Below are positions 16,239 through 26,143 of a stretch of DNA of 64,000 nt, piece after piece. Below the pieces are notes generated by a model. It did not search any database. It was not told the DNA's origin and saw nothing but the letters and a program-made list of their open reading frames with translations. Position 1 is the first letter of the stretch; every line of letters begins with the position of its first letter. This DNA is from Conoideocrella luteorostrata (lineage: Eukaryota > Ascomycota > Sordariomycetes > Hypocreales > Clavicipitaceae): NCBI GenBank assembly GCA_032433595.1, contig JASWJB010000163.1, positions 1-64,000 on the forward strand, read 5' to 3'. The position numbers were made by a program, and so were the translations under genes.

Positions 16239-19200
16239 ATGTCAGCCGACTTCAGCGCCGATTCTGGTATGTTTGCGGACTGTCATTTTTCATGCGGGTG
16301 TCAGTTTCTAACCGTTTGTTGTTGCCTTGGCAGCAGCGCCGCCAAACCTCAACCTTAGTCCCGAAGAGAAACGTGTCTACGGCCAACTTTTCCGCCAGGC
16401 CGATACAGAGAGTGTCGGTGTCGTCACGGGTGATGTAGCTGTCAAATTCTTTGATAAGACGAGACTTGATTCTCGCGTGCTTGGAGAGGTTGGTTTACGC
16501 AGGCGACCTTTGTCGTCTCCCCCCTGCCTCCCGCGACATCCGGCTAACGATATATCTGGTAGATATGGCAGATTGCAGACAATGAGAACCGCGGCTTCCT
16601 CACTCCAGCAGGCTTCGGAATCGTTTTGCGCCTTATTGGCCATGCGCAGGCCGGACGAGAGCCCACAGCCGAGATAGCTCTTCAGCAAGGACCCATTCCT
16701 CGATTCGACGGTATATGGCCTCCTCCTCCACCCTCGTTGAGCTCGCCCACTGGCAGCAGTAGCCCGGCCCCTTTGCAAGCCCAGGGCACCGGTGGTGCCA
16801 TCCGAATCCCCCCTCTGTTGCCAGACAAGGTGGCGCAGTATACCGGTCTCTTTGAGCGCCAACCGCTGCAGGCCAACAAGCTTCCGGGTGAACAAGCTCG
16901 CAACATCTTTGATAAGTCTGGGTTACCCAACGAGACGCTGGGCAGAATCTGGGCGTTGGCGGACACTGAACAGCGTGGCGCCCTTGTACTTCCGGAGTTT
17001 GTCATTGCAATGCATTTACTCACATCCATCAAGACTGGAGCCCTCCGTTCGCTACCTAATACGCTCCCGGCTGGTCTTTACGAGGCTGCTACCAGCCGAG
17101 GAGCTGCACCTCGCCAATCACCGAACAACACCGGCATGGGCGCCATACCGAGACAGCTGAGCGGCCAAGCCCAGATGCGAACAGGAAGCCCGCTCGGACG
17201 ACCTGGGTCTCAGGCCGGTGGTGATTGGGCTGTTTCAGCGGCTGACAAGGCCAAATTTGACCAGATATACGTCACCATCGACAAGACTAATAAGGGCTTT
17301 ATTACTGGAGAAGAAGCGGTTCCCTTTTTCAGCCAGTCTAACCTCTCTGGAGATGCCTTGGCTCAAATCTGGGATCTGGCAGACTTCAACAGTCAGGGCC
17401 AACTGACGCGAGAAGGGTTTGCAGTTGCGATGTATCTGATACGACAGCAAAGGAGCGGTAGTGGTGGATCACTACCCAGCACCTTACCTCCGAATTTGCT
17501 GCCACCAAGTGTACGCAGTCAGAGACAAGCGCCTCCATTCCCACCACCGGTTGCAGCACGACCGGCACCTCCGCCACAGCCCAAGTCAGCACTCGATGAC
17601 TTGTTCGGACTTGAACCATCTCCTAGTCCAGCTGCTCCCGCACCAACTCAGACTACAATGTCCACCGGGGGTTCCAATGCCAACGATCCCTTTGCTGGCG
17701 GCTCTTCTATTCTGCACCCCTCATCTCCGGTTCGATCCACAACCACGGGGACCACTTTCAAGCCCTTTGTTCCATCGTCATCCTTCGGCAGAGGTTTGGC
17801 TGGACCGGCGGCAGACGAAAATCCCAAGCAATCCGAGGACTTGTTAGACGATAACGACCCAGAGGCCAGCAAGAAGATCACGGGAGAGACTACAGAACTG
17901 GCCAATCTCTCGAGCCAGATTGGAACCCTCTCGAAGCAGATGCAAGATGTTCAAAACAAACGTACGACGACACAAAACGAGCTGAACCAGACCAATTCGC
18001 AAAAACAGAATTTCGAGCAACGACTGGCGCAGCTGCGGAACCTGTATGAGAAAGAAGCTGAAGACGCGCGTTCTCTGGAAGAGCAACTGAGGAAATCTCG
18101 AGCGGAGACGCAGAAGCTTCAGTCCGACTGCATGGCACTCGAGACAACACTCCGGGACGTCCAGGCCCAGCACCAGCAGCTTTCGGCCACGCATCAAGCT
18201 GATCAGCAGGAAAACGCAAGCTTGAGAGAACGCATCCGCGTTGTGAATGGCGAGATTGCTCAGCTGAAGCCTCAGATCGAGAAGTTGAAGTCCGATGGCC
18301 GTCAGCAGAAGGGGCTTGTTGCCATCAACAAAAAACAGTTGGCCACAACCGAGGGGGAGCGAGACAAGCTCAAGAATGAAGCCGAAGAACTCGCAAAGGG
18401 AGGAGAGGGCAATCTCAGGCAGATCGATGGCAGCTCTCCTACGTCAGTTTCTGCCGCGCAGGTTGCCAGCCCAGCGCTTTCCACCGCAAGTGGTAATAAC
18501 CCATTCTTCAAGCGAACCGCAAGCACCGACATCATGGGTGCTTTTGCATCTCCACCGGCTAGGTCTTACACCGACAAGTCATTTGATGATGTGTTTGGGC
18601 CGTCATTTGCGGGCGGCAGCAACACCAGCACTCCTCCACCACCCCCAGCATTCCAGCAGCAACCGCAGCACACCGGAACGTCTGTCGCCAGCGCTGGGTC
18701 TTTTTCAAACAACACTGGGAGATCCAGTCCCAATATGAGTCGTCAGGGCACCAACCTGAACGCGGAGCCCCCCGCACCGCCCGTGTCCAGACAAATCAGT
18801 TCCAGCTTTTTGCCCTTCCCTGATAAGCCTGAGTCCCTCTCCTCATCCCGTCAAGTTTCACCTCCTGCCTCGAGAGCCAGTGGACCTACAGCTGGCAGCT
18901 CTTTGGGAGTGAATGGCGAAGATGATGATAATAGTGAGACCCCTGGAGCAACTCCCATGGCTGGTGACGCACCTGCTGCCATCCTCTCTCACGAGGCTGC
19001 TGCGTCGAAAGTAAAGGAGGACGATCCTAGTGCCGCCACAACGGCGAAGCCAGATCATTTTGGCAGCACTGACCAAGCTAAGGCCAAGGCTGATTTTGAT
19101 AATGCCTTTGCTGCTTTCAGCTCCAGCAAAACCCCGGCTGCTGGCGAGTCGGCTGTTGCCAAGGACAAGACTGTCGATGCTTTTAGCACCGAATTCCCGC

Positions 19201-20211
19201 CCATCTCGGAGCTGGAGCACGACGACGATTCTGACTCTGACAGCGAACGTGGTGGGTTCGACGATGACTTTGCGCCCGCTTCACCTCCAAGCAAAGATGG
19301 TAAAAAGAAGGATGCTGAGGGCGCTGAGGCTGCAAGATCCGAGGCGGCATCCACGATTGCAGCTCCCGTTTTACCTGCCAAAGAGCCCATAGGAGAGGAT
19401 GCAAGCCAAAAGTGAGTGGACTGACTAATTCCTTGATGACAAAAAGGAAAAGATTGAATCCTAACATGACTGAACAAAGGAATGCCCTTGGCACCGAACA
19501 ACCGTCGTCACCTGCCACAGTTACTAATGCTTCACAACCAACATTGACTGCCGACGACATCTTCGGAGCTGCGGCACCCGTACCAAAGCAAGCGCAAGCA
19601 CCGGCACCAGCACCAGCACCAGCCAAAACAGCTAGCAAAGGAGTGTTTGATGACCTAGATGATGACTTTGAAGGGCTTGAGGATGCCAAAGAAGGATCGG
19701 CGGATGATGATTTCGCCAACATCTCGCGGGATGACTTCAACCCCATGTTTGATAGCAGTCCACCAGCCAGCCAGGCCAAGAGTGAGTCTACGGCATTCGG
19801 CAATGAAAGCACTTTCGACTTTGTGTCTCACAGCTCTGCAGCCGGAAGCACTACTGCTACCCAGCAGAAGACTGCTGAATCTCATGACTGGGATGCAATC
19901 TTTGCCGGGTTAGATGAGCCCGCCAGTGTGACGCCACCTGGTGCTGCAGCGGAGGGGAGCAGCAGCAAGAAGGGTGGGCGTCCGTCGCCACCCGGTCGAG
20001 CTCTCACCGAGCAGGGAGAGCATGATGATCCGATCTTGAAGAGCCTTACCGGAATGGGCTATACCCGTGCTGATTCTGTGGCCGCTCTGGAGAAATACGA
20101 CTACAACTTGGAAAAGGTATGCTGCCTTGTACTGCTACTGATGAAACTGCATTGACTAACGAGTGTTTTGATTTGTGCCAGGCCGCCAACTATCTCGCAA
20201 GCAAGTCCTAG
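16239..20211 (+). CDS. EDE1: Ede1-like EH-domain endocytic scaffold with C-terminal UBA
   Basis: An early clathrin-mediated endocytosis adaptor of the Ede1/Eps15 family, acting at the plasma membrane on NPF-containing partners and ubiquitinated cargo. Five exons were inferred: 16239-16266, 16334-16488, 16563-19411, 19480-20116 and 20182-20211, all with GT...AG junctions that keep frame, giving about 1232 aa. Three EH domains lie near residues 17-105, 147-240 and 283-375, each with the hydrophobic IW.(I/L)AD core and EF-hand-like loops. A Pro-rich linker follows, then a coiled coil at about 487-680, then a Ser/Pro/acidic region containing an NPF. The C-terminal 40 residues (LTGMGY...AANYLASKS) form a UBA domain that crosses the last intron. 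The second acceptor could also be 3 nt downstream (a CAGCAG repeat), changing one Ala. The gene converges on SEC6. Confidence 0.94.
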
Positions 20212-20910
20212 AAGCCGCGGGCTTACAGAGAAATTTTACGGTTTAATCAGCGAAGTAGCGGGAGGTCATGGCATTAGTATGAGCGCCGAGGCTCGCAAGG
20301 TTTTATTGGGAGTAAACCTTGTGGTCTGTGTTTTCATTTAAAACGAGAGAGGTTGTGTGTGTGAGAGAGAGAGACAGACAGGCAGGCAGACAGACTTAAT
20401 AGCGGGGTGGATGGATGGTATTTAAGATGGACATAAAGTGTAGCGTTTTATTACTCATAACGACATGGACGTAGTTGAAGAACACGTCTCCACACAAATT
20501 GTATGTTAGAACAAGGCACTCTTCTTTCCTTGTTTCATTTTTCCGTGGAGATCATGTAATGGAACCATGTAAAGTGAGTTTGCGCGCTCCTCACAGAGAC
20601 CACGTCACGTCAAAAATTGCAAGCTCCTATGCCACCTCATCTTCCTGTCAATGATGATAATATCCTTGTGGTATTGACAAAGAAGAACTCTCTCTCGTTC
20701 TCGTTCCCGCTCTCCGTTCTCTCTGCCCTTCTTTTGGTGTAAATTCAATTCATCATCATTCCGACATGTATGGTCTTCCGCAGACCATTTTGACGTGTGT
20801 GCTTCCCGTAAGACCGTTTCGACATGTGTGCTCTTCCGCAGACCATTTTGACATATATATACTTCCCGTAGACCGTTTTGACACGTGTATACTTCCGTAG
20901 AACCGCCGTG
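20212..20910. other. Convergent intergenic region EDE1/SEC6
   Basis: About 700 bp between two 3' ends. It contains AT-rich sequence suited to 3' UTRs, a GT/GA-rich simple stretch near 20350-20395, and a degenerate tandem minisatellite described separately. No gene seen. Confidence 0.6.
20759..20905. repeat. Degenerate 29-30-bp minisatellite in the SEC6/EDE1 3' region
   Basis: Five successive units follow the pattern TTTGAC(A/G)TGTGTGCTTC-CGTAGACC(G/A)T, starting near 20759, 20789, 20818, 20848 and 20878. Units alternate between a CCGCAGACCATT form and a CCCGTAGACCGTT form. The array ends just 6 bp before the SEC6 stop codon. Confidence 0.75.
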
Positions 20911-23169
20911 TCACTTAATTTTACTCATAATCGTCTCTGCCCCCCTCACAACCTCAATCTGCGCGGCGCGGGCTTTCACCGCGTTCAACATGGACCTCTC
21001 GAAATCATCCCTCGATCTCAGCACGGCCTCCACCCAGCTGAGCTGCAGGTCCCAATACGCGGCTTTGCACTTGGCAAACTCGTCGGCCACGGCGTCCTTG
21101 TCACAGCTGAGGAGGGCGAGGAACGACTCGGTCACCCTCCAGGTCTGCTTGATGGAGCCGCCGACGTCCGGGTTGGGCAGGTTGGAGAAGTACTCAAAGG
21201 CGGTGGCGATGTCGTTGAAGAGCTTGTCGCGGAAGGGATCGGAGCGGCGGAACTTGGCGCCCTTGTTGCGCACCGAGGAGAGGTACTTGATGAGGAGCTC
21301 GTCGGCGAAGATCTCGATGAAGATGTCGACGAGGGAGTGGTGCAGGACCTGGCGGTAGTCGTTGACGTACTCCTCAAAGGTGACGACCATTTGTTTCATG
21401 GCCGTGGCGGCGTACCAGCGGGGCGTGAAGAAGTCGGGCATGACGGCCTTGAAGTCGACGACGAAGATGAGGTGGGCGAACTTGGTGATGCACCAGGTGG
21501 AGAAGTCGACGTAGCCGTCGCGCAGGGCGTTGACCTCCTGCTCGCCGCGCTCGAGGTACGCGGGCGTGACGTGCGGCTCGAACTTTTGCCGGAAAGACGA
21601 CAGGTAGCCCAGGCGGGACTCCTCCTCGTTGTCGTCGATGCAGGCGATCTGGTCGTTGGCGGTGGCGACGAGCCAGTCCTGGAGGGCCTGAAATCCCTCG
21701 AGGTCGGGGAGCTTGCCCGTCTGGTAGCGGTTGGCCTCGTCCTCGAGCATGCGCTGCCAGGACTGCTGGCGGGTGCGCAGGCGGAGGAACATGGTGTCGA
21801 TGACGCCCTCGATGACATCAGAGCGCTTGGAGTTTGCGCCGGCGTCGATCTGCTCGCGCAGCATGCGCCACAGCGAGACGAGGTTCTTGGTCCGGAAGTA
21901 GCCGTACTCGTCCTGGTCGAGGTTGGAGCCCTCGACGTTGCGCTCGGTGAAGTCGCGCTTCTCCTGGTCAAAGATGCGCTCGATCCACTCGTCCAGGAAC
22001 TTGATGATGAGCTGGCGGAAGTCGCGGACCAGCTCGGCCTCGCGGTTGTCGATGACATGGGGGCTCAGGTCCTCCTGGCGGAAGCCCATCTTGGCCATCT
22101 TCTTGTAGTATTTTTCGGGGAAGCCGATGATCTCGAGCGTGTGGGCGGAGCTGCCCTCGGGGTCGTCCACGATGCCGACCAGGAAGTCGTGCATGAGCTG
22201 GTGGTAGATGTCGGCGTAGATCTGGGCAATCCGCCATTTCTTGGGCGTGAGGGGCGTCATGCCCACGCGCACGGCGTTGAGGTCGTTGAAGTACCACTTC
22301 ATGATCTTCTCGAGCTTGCTGGCGTCGTCTAGGAACTCGTCGCGGCTCGCCTCGAACTGCTGCTCGGCGCTGAGCTTGATGGCCTGCAGAAACTTGTCCT
22401 TGTAGCCGCGGACCTTCTTGGCGCCGTTTGTGATGCTCTGGAACCGGGCCGCCATTTCTTCGTGGTCCTTGAGGGCCTCCTGCAGAGCCAGGACGCGCTG
22501 GTCGCTCTTCTCCTCGGCCTCCATGACGACCGCGAACCGGACCACCAGCCCATTGTTGTCGTTGACCACGAGGTTGATGAGGTTCATGGCCAGCAGGCCG
22601 ACATGCTCGTCGAACCAGTCGATCGTGTCGTCCAGCTTCGCGAAATAGTCCTCCAGCGTCGACTCCAGCCCGGGATCCTCGGCCCGCTGGATCTGCTCCA
22701 TGGCGTCGTCCCGGATGTTCCTCAGCTTGGTGAGCTCGTAGTGGCACGACAGCAGGTTGGGCATGTTCTCCTGGTCCTGGTCGTCCTGGCGCAGCATCGT
22801 CTCCACGGCCGCCAGGCGCTCGTCAAACGTCTCCAGGTCGCGCCGCATGGTCTCGACGGCGACAAAGTTCCGGTGCGACTGCGACACCAGGTTGATGCTG
22901 GCAAAGTCCTTGATCATGGTCTGGGACTCGGAGCACAGCCGGTCAATCTTCATCATTTCCTCCTTGATGAGCTGCACCGTCTTTTGGCCATCGCTCAGGC
23001 CCGTCATGCCCGACTGGGTGGTTTCGAGCTGCTCGCGGAGCCCGTTGCGCAGCTGGCCGTCGACGGCGCCCTTTTTGCGCGAGCATTCTAGTTTGAGGGC
23101 GGGGATCTTGTCGAGGTCGTCGGGGTGCTTGAGCAGCTCGGATAGCTTGGGCACCGGTCCGTCGTCCAT
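20911..23169 (-). CDS. SEC6: Exocyst complex subunit Sec6
   Basis: A subunit of the octameric exocyst, which tethers secretory vesicles at growing tips and septa before SNARE fusion. A single open frame of 752 aa, with no intron needed. The sequence has the family layout: an N-terminal helical/coiled-coil segment with MDDGPVPKLSELLKHPDDL at the start, and the long helical-bundle C-terminus ending MSKIK. I chose the ATG at 23169. The frame stays open 70 codons upstream to 23379, but that extension is His-rich translation of a GGTGATGGTGAC-type repeat and does not look like protein. Third positions are strongly GC-biased, which creates a long but meaningless antisense ORF. Usual Sec6 length is about 750 aa, so the gene looks complete. 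Confidence 0.95.
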   Translation of the reverse strand: MDDGPVPKLSELLKHPDDLDKIPALKLECSRKKGAVDGQLRNGLREQLETTQSGMTGLSDGQKTVQLIKEEMMKIDRLCSESQTMIKDFASINLVSQSHRNFVAVETMRRDLETFDERLAAVETMLRQDDQDQENMPNLLSCHYELTKLRNIRDDAMEQIQRAEDPGLESTLEDYFAKLDDTIDWFDEHVGLLAMNLINLVVNDNNGLVVRFAVVMEAEEKSDQRVLALQEALKDHEEMAARFQSITNGAKKVRGYKDKFLQAIKLSAEQQFEASRDEFLDDASKLEKIMKWYFNDLNAVRVGMTPLTPKKWRIAQIYADIYHQLMHDFLVGIVDDPEGSSAHTLEIIGFPEKYYKKMAKMGFRQEDLSPHVIDNREAELVRDFRQLIIKFLDEWIERIFDQEKRDFTERNVEGSNLDQDEYGYFRTKNLVSLWRMLREQIDAGANSKRSDVIEGVIDTMFLRLRTRQQSWQRMLEDEANRYQTGKLPDLEGFQALQDWLVATANDQIACIDDNEEESRLGYLSSFRQKFEPHVTPAYLERGEQEVNALRDGYVDFSTWCITKFAHLIFVVDFKAVMPDFFTPRWYAATAMKQMVVTFEEYVNDYRQVLHHSLVDIFIEIFADELLIKYLSSVRNKGAKFRRSDPFRDKLFNDIATAFEYFSNLPNPDVGGSIKQTWRVTESFLALLSCDKDAVADEFAKCKAAYWDLQLSWVEAVLRSRDDFERSMLNAVKARAAQIEVVRGAETIMSKIK

Positions 23170-23172
23170 GAT

Positions 23173-23220
23173 TGAGTGGTGACGGTGATGGTGACGGTGA
23201 TGGTGGTGGCGGGTGGTGGG
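23173..23220. repeat. GGTGAC/GGTGAT repeat in the SEC6 leader
   Basis: Imperfect copies of a 6-bp GTGATG/GTGACG unit sit immediately upstream of the chosen SEC6 start. In the SEC6 frame they encode a His-rich run, which explains the misleading N-terminal extension of the open frame. Confidence 0.8.
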
Positions 23221-23674
23221 GTTGTTGGGCGCGCAGTTCAAATCATGGTAGGAGATGCCTCCTCCAGCGCGGGCTCTTCTTATCGGGAGAAGCAAATTGG
23301 CGAGGTGGCGGCTGTAGTGTGTGTTCTCGTCGCGGCAGTCACAGATATGTCGTGAAGGAGACGTCGAGGTCGTTATCACTGTGGAGTTTGTGGTGTTGCA
23401 TGTATGGAGTTCGCTACCCTATACGGATTCCGCTGCAAGTGGGGCATTACCTACCACTTTTGCAAGTCCTGTAGGTAATTGATGCCATCATCATCCGTCA
23501 TCCCAACTTCAAATGCCTGCAAGCTGCTGCAACGTAGTTTCATCCACCATGAAAGACATGTCTAGAATCAAGTTCTTGTAGAATATCAATCGCTTTTTAT
23601 TCATGTACCGGTCGCACAAATAAATACTGCTGCCATACAATCCGGGTATCCAACCTACGCTCAATTCCAACTGT

Positions 23675-24988
23675 TCATCTGTCAGACTCACTTTCAGACC
23701 CAGAGCTGCTCGTATCGTCATCCTCATCGTCTTCTCCGAGACTCTGCTCAGCAATAACCTCCCCCGCCTCCAACCCAACACCCTGCAACCCGTCATCCTC
23801 GTCCATCCCATCCTCATTGCCACTGCCGACTTGCCCGTCCTCGCGATCCACGCCCTGCTGCTTCCTTCGTTTCGACGGCCCTGCCATGTGCCTTTGTCCA
23901 GACGGGCCATCCTTGCGTTTCTGCCTCTCCGGCTCTACCGTGTCCTTGGGTCCAAGCACGAGGCTTGGCGGGAGCACCTCTCCAGCCCTGAGCACGTAGA
24001 TGGAGGGAAACTCCAAGACCCGTGTGTTGGTGACAATGTCACGAAGACATTCTCCGGGCTGAACGGCCGTGACCTGTATGGGCATGCCGGATCTCTTCTG
24101 TGTTCCTGCCAGGAAAAACTGGAATTGCTGCCGCTGGAGCTTCTCCTTCTCGGATGGCCAGTCGTCAATATGGCCTCGCACGTAGGACGCCCATTTACCA
24201 TCCACAGGGTCCTGGACACAATCGAATCCAACGTTCCACCTTGAATCCAACGACGACTGCGACTCTCCCCGCCGCGTACTCCTCGTGTGCTTCCTTGACT
24301 GGCCCATCTCAGCACGCATCCTCTCCTCTAACATGGCCGGATAGGCCTGGAACAGCGGCACATCATCCATGACTTTGGACAACGACCTCACCGGCTTCCT
24401 CTCGCTCTCCGCGTCCGATCCCATCTCCTCCTCGTCCTCCTCCCCAAAGCCCAGCCACTCCACCTGCCAATTAATCCGCCCAGTCCTCTTATTGAGCGTC
24501 GTGTTATTCTCGCGCTGTCTTGCCATGCCCAACGGCGCACACACAATCTGGACGTTCAGCCTCCTCAGCCTCTGCGCCAAGCCCTTATCAAACGTCCTGC
24601 CCTTGGCCTCCCGCAGCACCTGCGTCACTAGGACCTTTCTCTTCCTCCCGTCGCGCCCCGTCTTCCACCGAACCTGTTGCATCGTCAAGGGCCGCAACTC
24701 CTGCTGCTGCACGAGCCCCTTCTCCTCCACGAGCAGCTTCTCCGACCGCTCAACGGACAGCTCGATGCCGTGCAGGAAATTGTAGTCATGGTCCACGCCG
24801 GCAGCGGTGCGGAGTCTCGATCGCGCCACGTAGGCTGTTGGGTCGCGGTGGCCACTGCATTCAGACCAGGCTTTATGCTTTTTGATGCATGGCAGTGAGC
24901 AGGTTTGGATGTTGCATCGGGGGCATTTATATTTCGGGACCGAGACGTGACATATGGAGCAGAGCGAAGTCAGGAGAGGGTCGGCCAT
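23675..24988 (-). CDS. BCD1: Box C/D snoRNP assembly factor Bcd1 (HIT zinc finger)
   Basis: A nuclear protein needed in other fungi for box C/D snoRNA accumulation and thus rRNA 2'-O-methylation and processing. An intronless 437-aa frame. The N-terminus has a complete HIT-type zinc finger: Cys10-x2-Cys13, Cys22-x2-Cys25, Cys30-x3-Cys34, His38-x5-Cys44. The Bcd1-type region follows (for example DYNFLHGIE and LNVQIVCAPLGMARQRENNTT). The C-terminal third is low-complexity and acidic, ending in Asp/Glu and Ser/Glu repeats after a basic KRRKQQG patch that could be a nuclear localisation signal. It lies about 500 bp upstream of SEC6 on the same strand. Other HIT-finger proteins exist, but the order of segments fits Bcd1 best. 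Confidence 0.9.
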   Translation of the reverse strand: MADPLLTSLCSICHVSVPKYKCPRCNIQTCSLPCIKKHKAWSECSGHRDPTAYVARSRLRTAAGVDHDYNFLHGIELSVERSEKLLVEEKGLVQQQELRPLTMQQVRWKTGRDGRKRKVLVTQVLREAKGRTFDKGLAQRLRRLNVQIVCAPLGMARQRENNTTLNKRTGRINWQVEWLGFGEEDEEEMGSDAESERKPVRSLSKVMDDVPLFQAYPAMLEERMRAEMGQSRKHTRSTRRGESQSSLDSRWNVGFDCVQDPVDGKWASYVRGHIDDWPSEKEKLQRQQFQFFLAGTQKRSGMPIQVTAVQPGECLRDIVTNTRVLEFPSIYVLRAGEVLPPSLVLGPKDTVEPERQKRKDGPSGQRHMAGPSKRRKQQGVDREDGQVGSGNEDGMDEDDGLQGVGLEAGEVIAEQSLGEDDEDDDTSSSGSESESDR

Positions 24989-26143
24989 GATGGTACTGAC
25001 TTGGGAACTTGGTGATGTGGTAGAGGTCGAGAGGTTGATCTCGAGCTGGTTACGGAGTAGATAGTTACGACGTCACTCGTGGGATTTTTTTTTTCTTCGT
25101 CTTTTCTCGGCCATCCACCCACTAACTACGAACTAGCTGTAAGAACCGCGTGGGGCGGGCTCTGCAATGCAACGGCAGGTGCAGCATCTGGTGGGTCTGA
25201 ACCCTTGTTTGCCGGCGCGGGGGCTTGTAGGTGAGTGGACCGCTGTATTTTTTAGCGACACCCCTAATGTTGACCAGAACCGGCTGCGTTGTCATCTTAC
25301 TGGTTATTTCATTACTGTATCTACCAGAGTTCCGCACCAGCTTCCGCAATACAGTTTACTGTGTAAAAACCAGAGCCTATAGAAGTAGAACACGTTACGT
25401 CTCCATCCTCAAGTGCAAAATGCCCGCGAAGCAACAACATCCAAGCCTTCTCGTCGGGTGCTTGATCATGTCCAACTAACAATGACTGGCTCACATAACC
25501 GAGTACGTCGTCTGCGTTTTTACGTACATAAAACCCGCCATGGTGTGATCCGTCTACGGCCAGGTGACACATCCAACTTTTACTACGGTTTACGGTGAAA
25601 AAAATAGACATTGCTGTGACGAGTCTCCCTAAGCGACCCAGTTTACTGACAAGGTCGTAGCCAACGGAACAAAGAGCCCTGTCTTGTATTTGCTTCGTAC
25701 CGACGTAGCCTAAATAGAAGATAGAATGCAGCTACCAGAACAACAACAGATTGTGACAAAAGAACGCCAAGGAAAGTCCACATTGTTGACATCCAAAACC
25801 TCCGCGCAGAACGTAAAGCTCGAGTAAAATGAAAATTCACACTGTCGTGTTGTAGGTACGAACCAAATTGGTAACAAAGGGGGTGTTGTGTGCAAAGCAG
25901 TTAGAGTATACAAACGGATATCGATGGATCGCCATATCAACAGTCGTCCAAGAGGGATTTTTAATTAAAAAAAAAGCACACAAAACAAACTGGCGATGAT
26001 CAAGTCGCTCGCCAACTATACATCAGTGAAGATCGTCCCTCATTGGGGCTTCATAACTCCTGTCAACCTTGCAGATTGAATTTTTTCTTCCTTGGAATTC
26101 CACTCAGCAGGGTAATTCCTTACCATGAATCACCTTTCAGTGC
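24989..26143. other. Intergenic region BCD1 promoter / DENN gene 3' end
   Basis: About 1.15 kb. It contains one TACGGAGTA near the BCD1 start (25051) and an A-rich sequence near 25960 that may belong to the 3' UTR of the DENN gene. No coding region supported. Confidence 0.5.

Noticed and set aside
20878..22332. 484-codon plus-strand ORF opposite SEC6
   Set aside because: It is an antisense shadow produced by the GC-rich third positions of SEC6; the sequence is Leu/Val/Glu/Asp-biased with no domain.
23170..23379. 70-residue His-rich N-terminal extension of Sec6
   Set aside because: It is translation of a GGTGAC/GGTGAT repeat; family members start at the downstream MDDG-type Met.
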